From NCBI GenBank assembly GCA_910580005.1, contig CAJTXH010000054.1, positions 1-17,106 on the forward strand: DNA of 17,106 nucleotides, given 5' to 3'. Made by a program: the position numbers and the translations under genes. Numbering within the stretch: the first letter of the stretch is position 1; the number at the start of each line of letters is the position of its first letter. Below are positions 1 to 7,250 of this stretch, in pieces. Under the pieces are notes generated by a model. It made no database searches. It was not told where the DNA came from and saw only the letters and a list, made by a program, of their open reading frames with translations. Source of the DNA: an uncultured Lachnospiraceae bacterium. GTDB taxonomy: Bacteria; Bacillota; Clostridia; Lachnospirales; Lachnospiraceae.

Positions 1-227
1 GTTTCTTCAATGAGGAGGACTATATACGGTTAAAAGACAGTTTTATACTTGATGCAGAAAAAATGAAATATGCCCGTAAAGATATGTATGTGCTCCATCC
101 TCTGCCACGTGTTAATGAAATCGCAACTGAAGTTGATGATGACCCACGTGCTGTATATTTCAAGCAGGCAGAATTTGGCGTATATGTGCGTATGGCGCTT
201 ATTATGATGCTTTTAGGGCTTTCTTAA
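1..227 (+). CDS. pyrB: Aspartate carbamoyltransferase catalytic subunit, C-terminal part (partial)
   Basis: The reading frame is open from the left edge (first full codon at base 3) to TAA at 225-227 and gives the last 74 residues of the catalytic chain. The stretch MYVLHPLPRVNEI is the well-known ATCase segment whose HPLPR loop contributes to the carbamoyl phosphate/aspartate site. It is followed by an acidic DDDPRAVYFKQAEFGVYVRMAL segment, also typical of PyrB. The enzyme condenses carbamoyl phosphate with aspartate in pyrimidine synthesis and acts in the cytoplasm. The N-terminal three quarters lie outside the window. The gene is 32 bases upstream of pyrI, its regulatory partner, so the two are almost certainly co-transcribed and co-assembled. 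Confidence 0.95.
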   Translation, partial: FFNEEDYIRLKDSFILDAEKMKYARKDMYVLHPLPRVNEIATEVDDDPRAVYFKQAEFGVYVRMALIMMLLGLS

Positions 228-246
228 CTAAAATTAATGTATAATA

Positions 247-253
247 CAGGAGG
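247..253 (+). promoter_or_regulatory. Strong ribosome binding site of pyrI
   Basis: CAGGAGG lies six bases before the ATG at 260. It fixes the pyrI start and shows independent, efficient initiation of the regulatory chain behind pyrB. Confidence 0.8.
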
Positions 254-259
254 ATTTTA

Positions 260-685
260 ATGTTAAATATAAGCGGATTAAATGAAGGGGTAGTAATTGA
301 CCATATCAAGGCTGGCGGTGCAATGAAAATTTATGAATACTTAAATCTTGAAAAGCTAGACTGCCAGGTTGCCATTATTAAAAATGCACGCAGCAGCAAA
401 ATGGGAAAAAAAGATATTATCAAAATAGAAGGTCCTCTTGATATAGACCTTAATGTACTAGGTGTGCTTGACCACAACATCACAATTAATATAATAAAGG
501 ACAACCATATTTCAGATAAAAAGACCCTTGACCCTCCGGATATGGTAACAAATATAATAAAATGCAAAAACCCAAGGTGCATTACTTCTGCAGAATATAA
601 TGTGCCGCATAAATTTAAGCTTACAGACAAGGAAAACAGGATATACAGGTGTGTATATTGTGAATCAAGGTTTAAAGGCAATTAA
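260..685 (+). CDS. pyrI: Aspartate carbamoyltransferase regulatory subunit
   Basis: The 141-residue product has the normal PyrI length (about 140-155). An N-terminal allosteric domain (about 1-95) starts with LNISGLNEGVVIDHI and contains the LGVLDHNITINII segment seen in regulatory chains that bind CTP/ATP. A C-terminal zinc domain follows with four cysteines, C102 and C107 (CKNPRC) and C131 and C134 (CVYC), the tetrahedral zinc site that docks onto PyrB. In known ATCases this subunit gives feedback inhibition by pyrimidine nucleotides. All four ligands are intact, so it should be functional. No pyr attenuator is visible between pyrB and pyrI. Any upstream control lies outside the window. Confidence 0.97.
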   Translation: MLNISGLNEGVVIDHIKAGGAMKIYEYLNLEKLDCQVAIIKNARSSKMGKKDIIKIEGPLDIDLNVLGVLDHNITINIIKDNHISDKKTLDPPDMVTNIIKCKNPRCITSAEYNVPHKFKLTDKENRIYRCVYCESRFKGN

Positions 686-739
686 ACGAAAAAAGCAGTT
701 TTACTATATAATTTTAATTTTTTTGGGGGAGATACTTGT
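686..739 (+). other. Short AT-rich spacer between pyrI and the GT2 gene
   Basis: The 54-base gap is very AT-rich. It contains a perfect TATAAT at 707-712 but no recognisable -35 box 16-18 bases upstream. AAAAAAGCAGTTTT at about 690-703 could form only a weak 4-bp A:T hairpin. A GGGGGA ribosome binding site sits at about 725-730. There is therefore no convincing terminator, and at best a weak promoter. The glycosyltransferase may be read through from pyrBI or have its own start here. Confidence 0.4.
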
Positions 740-1501
740 ATGGGGAAGAAACAAAAAGAACTGCTTATTATAATGCCTGCTTATAACGAAGCTGGCAATA
801 TTGAAAATGTACTTGATAAGCTTGAAGCACCTGGGATTGCAGGGATTGCCGATTTGCTTGTTATGAATGATGCCTCTTCTGATAATACAAACTGGATTGT
901 AAAGGAACGTAACCATGTGCTTGTTACACATGTGTTTAACCTTGGATACGGAGGGGCTTTACAGCTTGGCTATAAATATGCAATAAGGCGTGAGTATAAA
1001 TATGTTATCCAGATGGATGCCGATGGCCAGCATGATGTATGCAATATTCCTGTTATTTATAAAAAACTTAAGGAGGCAGATGCTAATGGCCGCTGTCCCG
1101 ATATAGTGTTAGGCTCACGTTTTTTAGAAGAAAGCTCTGAATACAGGGTTTCTGCTGCTAAAATGATTGCATATTATATTTTCAGAAAAATTATAAAGAT
1201 AACAACAGGAAAATACATAGCAGACCCGACCACGGGCTTGCAAGGGCTTAGCCGGCGTGCTGTGCTTCATTATTCCAAATACAGGAATTTTGATGATAAA
1301 TATCCAGATGCAAATATGATTATACAGATGCTGCTGCTTGGATTCAATATTGAAGAAATCCCGGCAGTCATGCATTCAAGGGTACTTGGAAAAAGCATGC
1401 ATTCAGGCTTAAAGCCGCTTTTCTATATGTTCAGGATGTTATTTTCGATATTTGCAGTAATATACAGGATTAAAGTTTTAAGATGGGACAAGGTTGAATA
1501 A
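740..1501 (+). CDS. Family 2 glycosyltransferase (dolichol-phosphate-mannose-synthase-like)
   Basis: The 253-residue product has the GT-A/GT2 signature. The N-terminal strand LLIIMPAYNEAGNI (8-21) is the nucleotide-binding start. VMNDASSDNT (41-50) corresponds to the VDDGSxDxT motif. DADGQHD (93-99) carries the metal-binding DxD. PTTGLQGLSRRAV (163-175) is the acceptor-side motif of the DPM1/undecaprenyl-phosphate glycosyltransferase branch. There are no strong transmembrane helices, but a hydrophobic stretch around 227-247 may associate with the membrane. This branch typically transfers a sugar from a nucleotide sugar to a polyprenyl phosphate. The gene ends 17 bases before a DUF4832 gene, and the two form a short rightward polysaccharide module behind pyrBI. 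Start is ATG after GGGGGA. The substrate cannot be read from the sequence. Confidence 0.9.
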   Translation: MGKKQKELLIIMPAYNEAGNIENVLDKLEAPGIAGIADLLVMNDASSDNTNWIVKERNHVLVTHVFNLGYGGALQLGYKYAIRREYKYVIQMDADGQHDVCNIPVIYKKLKEADANGRCPDIVLGSRFLEESSEYRVSAAKMIAYYIFRKIIKITTGKYIADPTTGLQGLSRRAVLHYSKYRNFDDKYPDANMIIQMLLLGFNIEEIPAVMHSRVLGKSMHSGLKPLFYMFRMLFSIFAVIYRIKVLRWDKVE

Positions 1502-1518
1502 GGAAGCAGGGTGGCTGT

Positions 1519-2796
1519 ATGTTTGGGTTTATAAATAATTTCAGGGCTGGCAGCAGGAAGTACATAAAACTTGACAGGGCAGGCCTAAGGGAAAGCAGGG
1601 AAGACTTTGCAAATCCAGGAAGAGGATGGTACAGAATTTATACTTTTAAGCTGGAAACCCTGGATTATAATGAGCTAGACTGGCTTTATTATGATGAAAA
1701 TGAAACACTTGCCCTGGTTTTAATTGATATTGGTACATACAGCAGCAAAAATATTGATAATGATGCATTGGATTTTTTTAAGCATATACTCGGAAAATTC
1801 CAGGAAAAGGGCAAAGATATAATACTCAGGATTGTCTATGATACAGAAGGGAAAGGCATACAAAAAGAACCATCCCTTTTTTCACAAGTAACAATACATA
1901 TGCAGCAGCTTGGAAGCATTGTAAAGGAATATGCCAGCAGTATTTTTTTATTCCAGGGGCTTTTTGTTGGAAGCTGGGGTGAGATGCACACCTCTAAGTT
2001 CTTATCTAAAGAAAAGCTTGAAATCCTTTATGCAAAGTGGGTGCAGGAAACCGGCGGAAGCGTAAAAATATCATTCCGCACGCCTGTACAGGTAAGGATT
2101 GTAAAAGGAAAAAACAGCAATGGCAATGACATAGGTATATTTGATGATGCCATATTTGCATCACCAACACATCTTGGAACATTTGGCACCGGGGATGAAA
2201 ACAGGTGGGAAGAACCCTGGTGCAAAAACCAGGAACTTGGATTTGCCAGGAAAATATCAGAAAAAGTACCATGTGGCGGCGAAGCGGTAGCAGGTGAAAG
2301 CCTTCCCACACCAGATGAAACTGTAAAGTTACTAAGGGATATGAATATAAGTTACCTTAATTGTATACATGATGCCAGGATTTTGGAATACTGGAAAAGC
2401 CAGGATACAAAAGAGTATGGCAATATTTATTCATATATAAGCATGCATCTTGGATACCGCATAACTGTAAAGGATGTAAAACTGTCCAGGGATGGCACCA
2501 GCTTAAAAATACTGCTGGCAAACAGTGGTTTTTCCTGTATTTATTTTGAAACATGCCTGGAATTTGTTATTGAAGAACCAGATAGCAATACGTCTGTAGA
2601 GGAAATCCTGTTTGATGCCAGGCAGCTTATGCCAGGAAGCACAACAGAAGTGGTTATAGGCGGTATTGGAGATATTAAAAATGGCAGCAGGCTTTATCTT
2701 GGACTTTTAAGGAAACATGATAAAAAAGCTATCCGTTTTGATAATGCTAACGCCAGGGAAACGGTATTCCTTGGAAGTTTACTTACCAAGGAATGA
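1519..2796 (+). CDS. DUF4874/DUF4832-type glycoside-hydrolase-like protein, no signal peptide
   Basis: The 425-residue product resembles the DUF4874 (N-terminal) plus DUF4832 (C-terminal) proteins, a poorly characterised family that looks like a TIM-barrel glycoside hydrolase followed by a beta domain. Visible landmarks are NPGRGWYRIY (32-41), ILRIVYD (102-108), FLFQGLFVGSWGEMH (143-157), FRTP (186-189), PCGGE (251-255), a HD pair (284-285) and HLGYR (310-314). The glutamates in GEMH and GGE are natural candidates for catalytic acid/base and nucleophile, which is inference. The N-terminus is polar, with no signal peptide or anchor, unlike the leftward paralog next door. A cytosolic protein or non-classical export is implied. 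Its 3' end overlaps the convergent paralog by 18 bp. Polysaccharide role is inferred from context. Confidence 0.75.
   Translation: MFGFINNFRAGSRKYIKLDRAGLRESREDFANPGRGWYRIYTFKLETLDYNELDWLYYDENETLALVLIDIGTYSSKNIDNDALDFFKHILGKFQEKGKDIILRIVYDTEGKGIQKEPSLFSQVTIHMQQLGSIVKEYASSIFLFQGLFVGSWGEMHTSKFLSKEKLEILYAKWVQETGGSVKISFRTPVQVRIVKGKNSNGNDIGIFDDAIFASPTHLGTFGTGDENRWEEPWCKNQELGFARKISEKVPCGGEAVAGESLPTPDETVKLLRDMNISYLNCIHDARILEYWKSQDTKEYGNIYSYISMHLGYRITVKDVKLSRDGTSLKILLANSGFSCIYFETCLEFVIEEPDSNTSVEEILFDARQLMPGSTTEVVIGGIGDIKNGSRLYLGLLRKHDKKAIRFDNANARETVFLGSLLTKE
2766..2794. promoter_or_regulatory. Perfect 9-bp inverted repeat within the overlapping convergent stop codons
   Basis: ATTCCTTGG (2766-2774) and CCAAGGAAT (2786-2794) are perfect reverse complements with an 11-base loop (2775-2785). 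The element lies inside the coding ends of both convergent DUF4832 genes, so each strand encodes FLG from it. It would form a stem in both transcripts. Neither side has a following U-run, so it is not a classical intrinsic terminator. It could act as a bidirectional 3'-end stabiliser, processing site or weak terminator. Confidence 0.6.
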
Positions 2797-4143
2797 CAGC
2801 GTGCCAGCCAGGTACCCATATTGCCCAAGTGGTGTATCTATTGCATATTTAATAGTTTCACCTGTTTTGCTGTCAGCCGTACCCAGATAAATATTATAAA
2901 TACCTGGTTCCATGCTGCGTACATTAATTGTGGCATAAAGTTTTATTTCTGATATGCCATTATCTGGTGGCTGGACTTCAGGTGTTACTTTATATATCTT
3001 GTTTGTTTCCTGGTTTATACATGTAATAGTATATACAAGCGGATAATAACATGGGGCAAAACCTGTATTTTCCAGGGAAACAGAAAGTGTGGCTGTTTCA
3101 TCACTGTATGGTTCAAATCCAAGTGCACTGGAGTTTATTGTATAACGGAAACCAAGGTGTTTTTCTATATATTCATAACCATTGCATCCATTAAAAATGC
3201 CGCTTCCATTATATACTGAGGCCTTCCACTTATCCAGCACACTGGCATCATACATTGAATTAAGGTATGAAACATGCATTTTACACAAATCCTTAACCGC
3301 ATTGTCTATATCGTTTAAAGGGTTTTCTGTTATAGCCTCACCGCCATTAGGCACTGTAAGGCATAATTTATCCTGGAATTTGATTTCCTGGCCACGTTCC
3401 CCTTCAGCATAAGTGCCTGAGTCTGATACAGAAGAAAGCATCCCGTCATTAAAAAGCCCCATCCTTCCAGTTACGAGCCCGCCTGTTCCTTCTGTTATAG
3501 TGCGCAGCTGTGAAGGTGTGCGTACAGCAAGGAATATTGACGGGTCAGACACATTATAGAGTTTTTCTGCAAGCTGTATTATATCATTTGTATCCTGGTA
3601 CGCAGAACTGTGCATCTCACCATAACTTCCTATATACAGCCCTTGTAATATATAAATGCTTTTTGCATATTTATTATAGACAGAGGCAGTCTGTTCTATA
3701 TGTCCAAGTATAATATTTATATCAGAAGGCTCAGTAGCAGGAGCATCGCCATCCCAGTCATATAAAAAACGCAATATAAGCTGTTTATTGCTTCCTGCCC
3801 ATGCAGCAAGTATGCTGTCAAGCTGTGAAAGCGCACCACTGCTTAATGGCATATCTTTATACATGGATAAATTAACCTGTACCATGGCGAGCCTGTCTTG
3901 TATTTCATTTATATTGCCAGGCAGTATATTTTCACCAGGATTAATTCCAGTAATTTTATATGGATAAATCTGGTAGAAACCACAGTAAGGGTTATCCAGT
4001 GAACTAGTGGTTATATTACATTTATTATGTTTATATCCAACAGGAAGATAGTAAGAATAACGCCTGTATGCATAGTATGCTGTAATAATAGAAGATATTA
4101 TTAATAAAACTGTTGCCGGAATAATTAGTTTTTTAATCTTCAT
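2779..4143 (-). CDS. Membrane-anchored DUF4874/DUF4832-type glycoside-hydrolase-like protein
   Basis: Starting at the ATG at 4143, the product is 454 residues. It begins MKIKK followed by one hydrophobic helix (about 6-24), so it is a signal peptide or uncleaved anchor with the body outside the cell. It is a paralog of the rightward neighbour: ILRFLYDWDGD (123-133), ILQGLYIGSYGEMH (165-178), VRTP (207-210), PNGGE (265-269), YDA (298-300) and HLGFR (329-333) match in order. The two conserved Glu positions (in GEMH and GGE) are kept. A C-terminal beta-rich segment (about 335-454) follows. It is the last gene of the Pel-like operon and overlaps the upstream GT4 gene by 11 bases. A longer in-frame start at 4179 exists, but GGGGGA at 4149-4154 favours 4143. 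A hydrolytic or lyase action on the exported polymer is an inference. Confidence 0.78.
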   Translation of the reverse strand: MKIKKLIIPATVLLIISSIITAYYAYRRYSYYLPVGYKHNKCNITTSSLDNPYCGFYQIYPYKITGINPGENILPGNINEIQDRLAMVQVNLSMYKDMPLSSGALSQLDSILAAWAGSNKQLILRFLYDWDGDAPATEPSDINIILGHIEQTASVYNKYAKSIYILQGLYIGSYGEMHSSAYQDTNDIIQLAEKLYNVSDPSIFLAVRTPSQLRTITEGTGGLVTGRMGLFNDGMLSSVSDSGTYAEGERGQEIKFQDKLCLTVPNGGEAITENPLNDIDNAVKDLCKMHVSYLNSMYDASVLDKWKASVYNGSGIFNGCNGYEYIEKHLGFRYTINSSALGFEPYSDETATLSVSLENTGFAPCYYPLVYTITCINQETNKIYKVTPEVQPPDNGISEIKLYATINVRSMEPGIYNIYLGTADSKTGETIKYAIDTPLGQYGYLAGTLSFLGK

Positions 4144-5401
4144 AAAAATCCCCCGTGCTGCGCCTGCCTGCCAGTCCAAGCAGCATATCTACTTCATTTT
4201 CATAAGTGATTTTCTTTGCTGCTGCCTTTTTCCCAAACTCTTTCCGTTTTGCAGGATTGTCCAGAAGACCTGCTATTGCATTTTTAATACTAACTGCATC
4301 AAGGCTGCACAATATCCCGTCTATGCCGTCCTCAATCTGCTCCCTGTTGCCGCTGCTGTCAGAAGCAACTACAGCACATCCAAGTGTCTGTGCTTCCTGT
4401 ATTGCAATGCTTTTTCCTTCAAACCTTGTTGCATGTACATAAAGCCCTGCCTGCCTGTAATATGGATATGGGTTGTCTACAGCCCCACATAGCACAAACT
4501 CCCCTCTAAGCCCTGCATCTAATATACACTGTTCAAGTGCCTGCCTCTCAGGTCCTTCACCAAGTACATACCAGCGCACATTATAGCCGTCTTCTTTTAA
4601 AAGGCGCATTGCCTCTATTGCAACAGGATATGCCTTCTGGTATGTCAGCCTGCCGACAGTAAGCAGCCGTATTCCATCAAAGCCATCATCAAAACCGCCT
4701 GGCTCTTCTGCAAGCTTCCTTAAACGCTTCTGGTTAATTATATTATGGAAAACCTTTGTTTTATTCCTGTATTCTGGATAAACTTTTAAAAACTGGCCTT
4801 TTACTTCATCTGATATAGGGAAAACTGCATCAAACTTTTCATAGCACCCTTTGTCAAGCTTTCTTGTATAACCAGCTCTTTTATAGTCAATATGTATAAA
4901 GACAGCCTTTTTCTTTGCATTTACATGTTCTGCTGTGTAATAAGCAGAACCGCCCTCAATATATGAAACTGCCAGGTCATACTCCTTATCTGTAAATTCC
5001 GCCCCGTCTGAAAGCACACGCCATAGAAGCTTGTCAGGCCATATATGGTGCGACTTTGCCATATCTGCAAAGTTTGAAATAATATAAAAGAAATTTTTAA
5101 ATAATGCACCATGCCTAAAAACCTGGCAGGCAACCTTCCTGTACATATAATGCCTGCCTTTATTAGAAAGAACAGAAAAATGGCTGTACTTTTTATTTAA
5201 AAGTTTTACCCCTTCAGGAAGCCTGCCTGCAAGCTCCCCCTGCCCCATTAATACATATACATCTATATTGTATTTATTGTTGCCATTGCTGTCTTTAATC
5301 CCTGCAATTATGCGCAGCAGTTCAAGAAGTGCAGTTTCTGCGCCTGCCCTGCTTAAAGTGTTAATTACAAATAAAAGTTCTTTCTTCACTTCTCCCCTCA
5401 T
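4133..5401 (-). CDS. GT4-family (GT-B) glycosyltransferase
   Basis: The 422-residue product is a retaining GT-B glycosyltransferase. The N-terminal Rossmann half begins LLFVINTLSRAGAETALLELL (9-29), with the Gly/Ala-rich acceptor loop of the family. The donor half has TVGRLTYQKAY (248-258), VLGEGPERQALE (279-290) and the EX7E motif FEGKSIAIQEAQ, with E328 and E336 as the pair that contacts the nucleotide sugar. The closing SDSSGNREQIEDG segment (348-359) is also standard. There is no membrane helix, so it acts on the inner face of the membrane. Its start overlaps the stop of the preceding small membrane gene as ATGA, and its end overlaps the next gene by 11 bases, so translation is coupled. 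It is distinct from PelF (no PelF-type N-terminal domain). A role in adding a side sugar or primer is inferred. Confidence 0.9.
   Translation of the reverse strand: MRGEVKKELLFVINTLSRAGAETALLELLRIIAGIKDSNGNNKYNIDVYVLMGQGELAGRLPEGVKLLNKKYSHFSVLSNKGRHYMYRKVACQVFRHGALFKNFFYIISNFADMAKSHHIWPDKLLWRVLSDGAEFTDKEYDLAVSYIEGGSAYYTAEHVNAKKKAVFIHIDYKRAGYTRKLDKGCYEKFDAVFPISDEVKGQFLKVYPEYRNKTKVFHNIINQKRLRKLAEEPGGFDDGFDGIRLLTVGRLTYQKAYPVAIEAMRLLKEDGYNVRWYVLGEGPERQALEQCILDAGLRGEFVLCGAVDNPYPYYRQAGLYVHATRFEGKSIAIQEAQTLGCAVVASDSSGNREQIEDGIDGILCSLDAVSIKNAIAGLLDNPAKRKEFGKKAAAKKITYENEVDMLLGLAGRRSTGDFYED
4149..4154 (-). promoter_or_regulatory. Ribosome binding site that decides the DUF4832 start
   Basis: On the minus strand GGGGGA stands five bases before the ATG at 4143. 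The longer reading frame from 4179 would put 12 residues rich in Ala and Gly ahead of a perfect signal-anchor start, so the shorter form is preferred. Confidence 0.65.
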
Positions 5402-5754
5402 TTCTCATCTATACTTGCCATAATGCCAGTTTCATGTATAATTCTTTCATTTTCTTGGTTAAGAAGTGATACCTGCATTGCAAGTTCCCTGTTTTTCATA
5501 ATAAGGACTGATACAGCCGTACATAGTGAAAATATTATTAAAAGCAAGAAACAGAAACATATTATTAATAATGTTATTACCAAGTCACCATCCATACAGA
5601 AATGAAGTATTATTCCCATTATTATTAGAAATGTAGAAAAACTGCCTATTAAAAGCCCTATTTCATCAGACAGCCTTTGGCGTACATATGCATTAATATC
5701 AAGAAGTGTCAATATTATACCTATTACAATACATGATATTTTCAAAATATACAT
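5398..5754 (-). CDS. Small DUF2304-like membrane protein with C-terminal coiled coil
   Basis: The 118-residue product has three hydrophobic segments (about 2-19, 31-52 and 57-86) followed by a charged, heptad-like tail (NRELAMQVSLLNQENERIIHE, about 88-108) that should lie in the cytoplasm as a coiled coil. Size, layout and the LLNQEN-type tail resemble DUF2304 proteins, which commonly accompany GT2 polyprenyl-phosphate glycosyltransferases. The assignment is by resemblance, not certainty. Here it sits between pelG and a GT4 gene, while the window's GT2 is in the convergent unit. Translation starts behind AGGCAGG, and the stop overlaps the GT4 start by four bases. It probably recruits or anchors a glycosyltransferase at the membrane. 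A PelG accessory subunit is an alternative. Confidence 0.6.
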   Translation of the reverse strand: MYILKISCIVIGIILTLLDINAYVRQRLSDEIGLLIGSFSTFLIIMGIILHFCMDGDLVITLLIICFCFLLLIIFSLCTAVSVLIMKNRELAMQVSLLNQENERIIHETGIMASIDEK

Positions 5755-5780
5755 GTTTTAAACCTGCCTTTCTGCGGCTG

Positions 5781-7232
5781 TCAGCCCTGGATATCTGTTC
5801 TTTTATAAACAAGGCCTGATGGTTTTATGCCCTTTCCATGTGGAAATAAAACCCCGTTACAGAAAATATGTTCATCCATATGTTTTTCTACCCACCTAAG
5901 CCTGTAATAAGCGGTTGTAAAGCCACAGAAACTTCCTGCTGCAACACCTGCGCCATACCATAAATCTTTGTAATCCATTGAAATTAACGACCCTGCAAAT
6001 GTTACTATGCAAAACACTGCTGTTGCCAGCACTGCGCCTGTAAGGTCATTATAATAGTATAGAAATATTACTTCTGCATAAAGCAGGAAAAGTATAAAAT
6101 ATCCTGCTGCAAGGCATGGGTATATCTGCATTACCAGCCCTGAAAAACCATAACGTGGCAATAGTATTACAAATAATATAAATATTATTACTGATATAAT
6201 AAACTGTATTCTTACAAGATTGAGAAGTTCTGCTGCAAGCTGCCTGAACATCCTTTTCTTTGTATTTTTAATATCTGCCCACCTGCCGCCAATAACTGCC
6301 TCAGAATATGCCTTGTACCTTTCGTGGAAATGCATTTCCACACGTGCAATAAAAATTATTGTAGAAGAAATATTTGTAAACATTGCAAGGCATGTTGCAA
6401 GGTCATATGGCGGCGCATATACAAATGAATGTGCAACTTCCATCTTTAAACTGCCTGTCCAGAATACGAAATTGTGTATATAAAGCCCCAGTGAATACAA
6501 GAAATTTGCAACAACCAGTTTCCAGTATTTTATAAAATATGAAAGCACCTTCTTGTACCGGTTGCTGTTCTTTTTAAAATAATGCCTGACCGTAGCCATT
6601 TCAAGACATGCTGTAAGGAAAAAGCCACATGCCAGTGAAAGGAGCATACTATATAAAATTTCTCTTTCAAACACCCTTACAAATAAAAGTGACAAAAGAA
6701 ACGCAAATGCCATTCCTGCCAGGAAATAAAATGATATCCTGGAATAATCCTTGCATATTGACAAGTAAAGCATCGAATAAAATACCAGCACAAGCGAAAT
6801 ATATGCACAAAACCCTGTAAACACAAATAACAGGTTTACATGTCCTACAAGATATTCCCATATGCAAAAAGGTATCCCTATAGTACAGCTTAAAATTATA
6901 TTGAGTACAAGCCCAGTATAATAACATGGAAGTATATCATCATAGTCTTCATCATATATTACATCTGACATGTACCTTGAGAGCACCGCATTAAAAGGTG
7001 ACGCTGAAAGCAGCGAAAATATAAATATATATAAAAGCGTACCTGCAAAAAGCCCCCTTCTTGCATAACTTGTTGAATCATATCCAAGTACATTGCCCAT
7101 TAATATTACATTGCCTATAATTACAAACATAGGGGCTATTGTAACCATTGCGCTGTAACCGAACCCAAGCAGGTTTGTTGCAATGGTTTCTTTTCCAAAT
7201 ATCCTGCTTAGCCTGACGCCTATCCCAGCCAT
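5781..7232 (-). CDS. pelG: PelG-like exopolysaccharide transporter (MOP flippase superfamily)
   Basis: The 483-residue polytopic protein has about a dozen membrane helices. It opens with MAGIGVRLSRIFGKETIATN, the conserved PelG start (MAGIG followed by a basic amphipathic stretch), then a first helix with SAMVTIAPMFV. PelG proteins are usually about 450-480 residues. In the Pel system PelG sits in the cytoplasmic membrane and works with the PelD/PelE complex to move the growing chain across. Other visible PelG-like points are LSRYMSDVIYDEDYDDI (84-100), an acidic loop after an SR, and a conserved region about IIFIARVEMHFHERYKAY with charged residues within the membrane domain. It is 18 bases downstream of pelF, as in other pel loci. 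A generic Wzx flippase is less likely given the N-terminus and the pelF neighbour. Confidence 0.93.
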   Translation of the reverse strand: MAGIGVRLSRIFGKETIATNLLGFGYSAMVTIAPMFVIIGNVILMGNVLGYDSTSYARRGLFAGTLLYIFIFSLLSASPFNAVLSRYMSDVIYDEDYDDILPCYYTGLVLNIILSCTIGIPFCIWEYLVGHVNLLFVFTGFCAYISLVLVFYSMLYLSICKDYSRISFYFLAGMAFAFLLSLLFVRVFEREILYSMLLSLACGFFLTACLEMATVRHYFKKNSNRYKKVLSYFIKYWKLVVANFLYSLGLYIHNFVFWTGSLKMEVAHSFVYAPPYDLATCLAMFTNISSTIIFIARVEMHFHERYKAYSEAVIGGRWADIKNTKKRMFRQLAAELLNLVRIQFIISVIIFILFVILLPRYGFSGLVMQIYPCLAAGYFILFLLYAEVIFLYYYNDLTGAVLATAVFCIVTFAGSLISMDYKDLWYGAGVAAGSFCGFTTAYYRLRWVEKHMDEHIFCNGVLFPHGKGIKPSGLVYKRTDIQG

Positions 7233-7250
7233 ATATAACCCATGCCTTTC

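Noticed and set aside
686..739. Intrinsic terminator after pyrI
   Set aside because: The only dyad is a 4-bp A:T stem. The T-rich tract follows no stable GC stem.
2766..2794. Palindrome as the footprint of an inverted gene duplication
   Set aside because: The FLG tripeptides encoded on the two strands are not homologous positions when the paralogs are aligned, and the similarity of the proteins is too distant to leave DNA identity.
4144..4179. Twelve-residue N-terminal extension of the anchored DUF4832 protein
   Set aside because: The shorter ATG has a good GGGGGA site and gives a clean MKIKK signal-anchor start. The extension only reflects the overlapping GT4 frame.
5781..7232. Generic Wzx-type O-antigen/teichuronic flippase
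   Set aside because: The MAGIG N-terminus, length and direct linkage to pelF fit PelG better.
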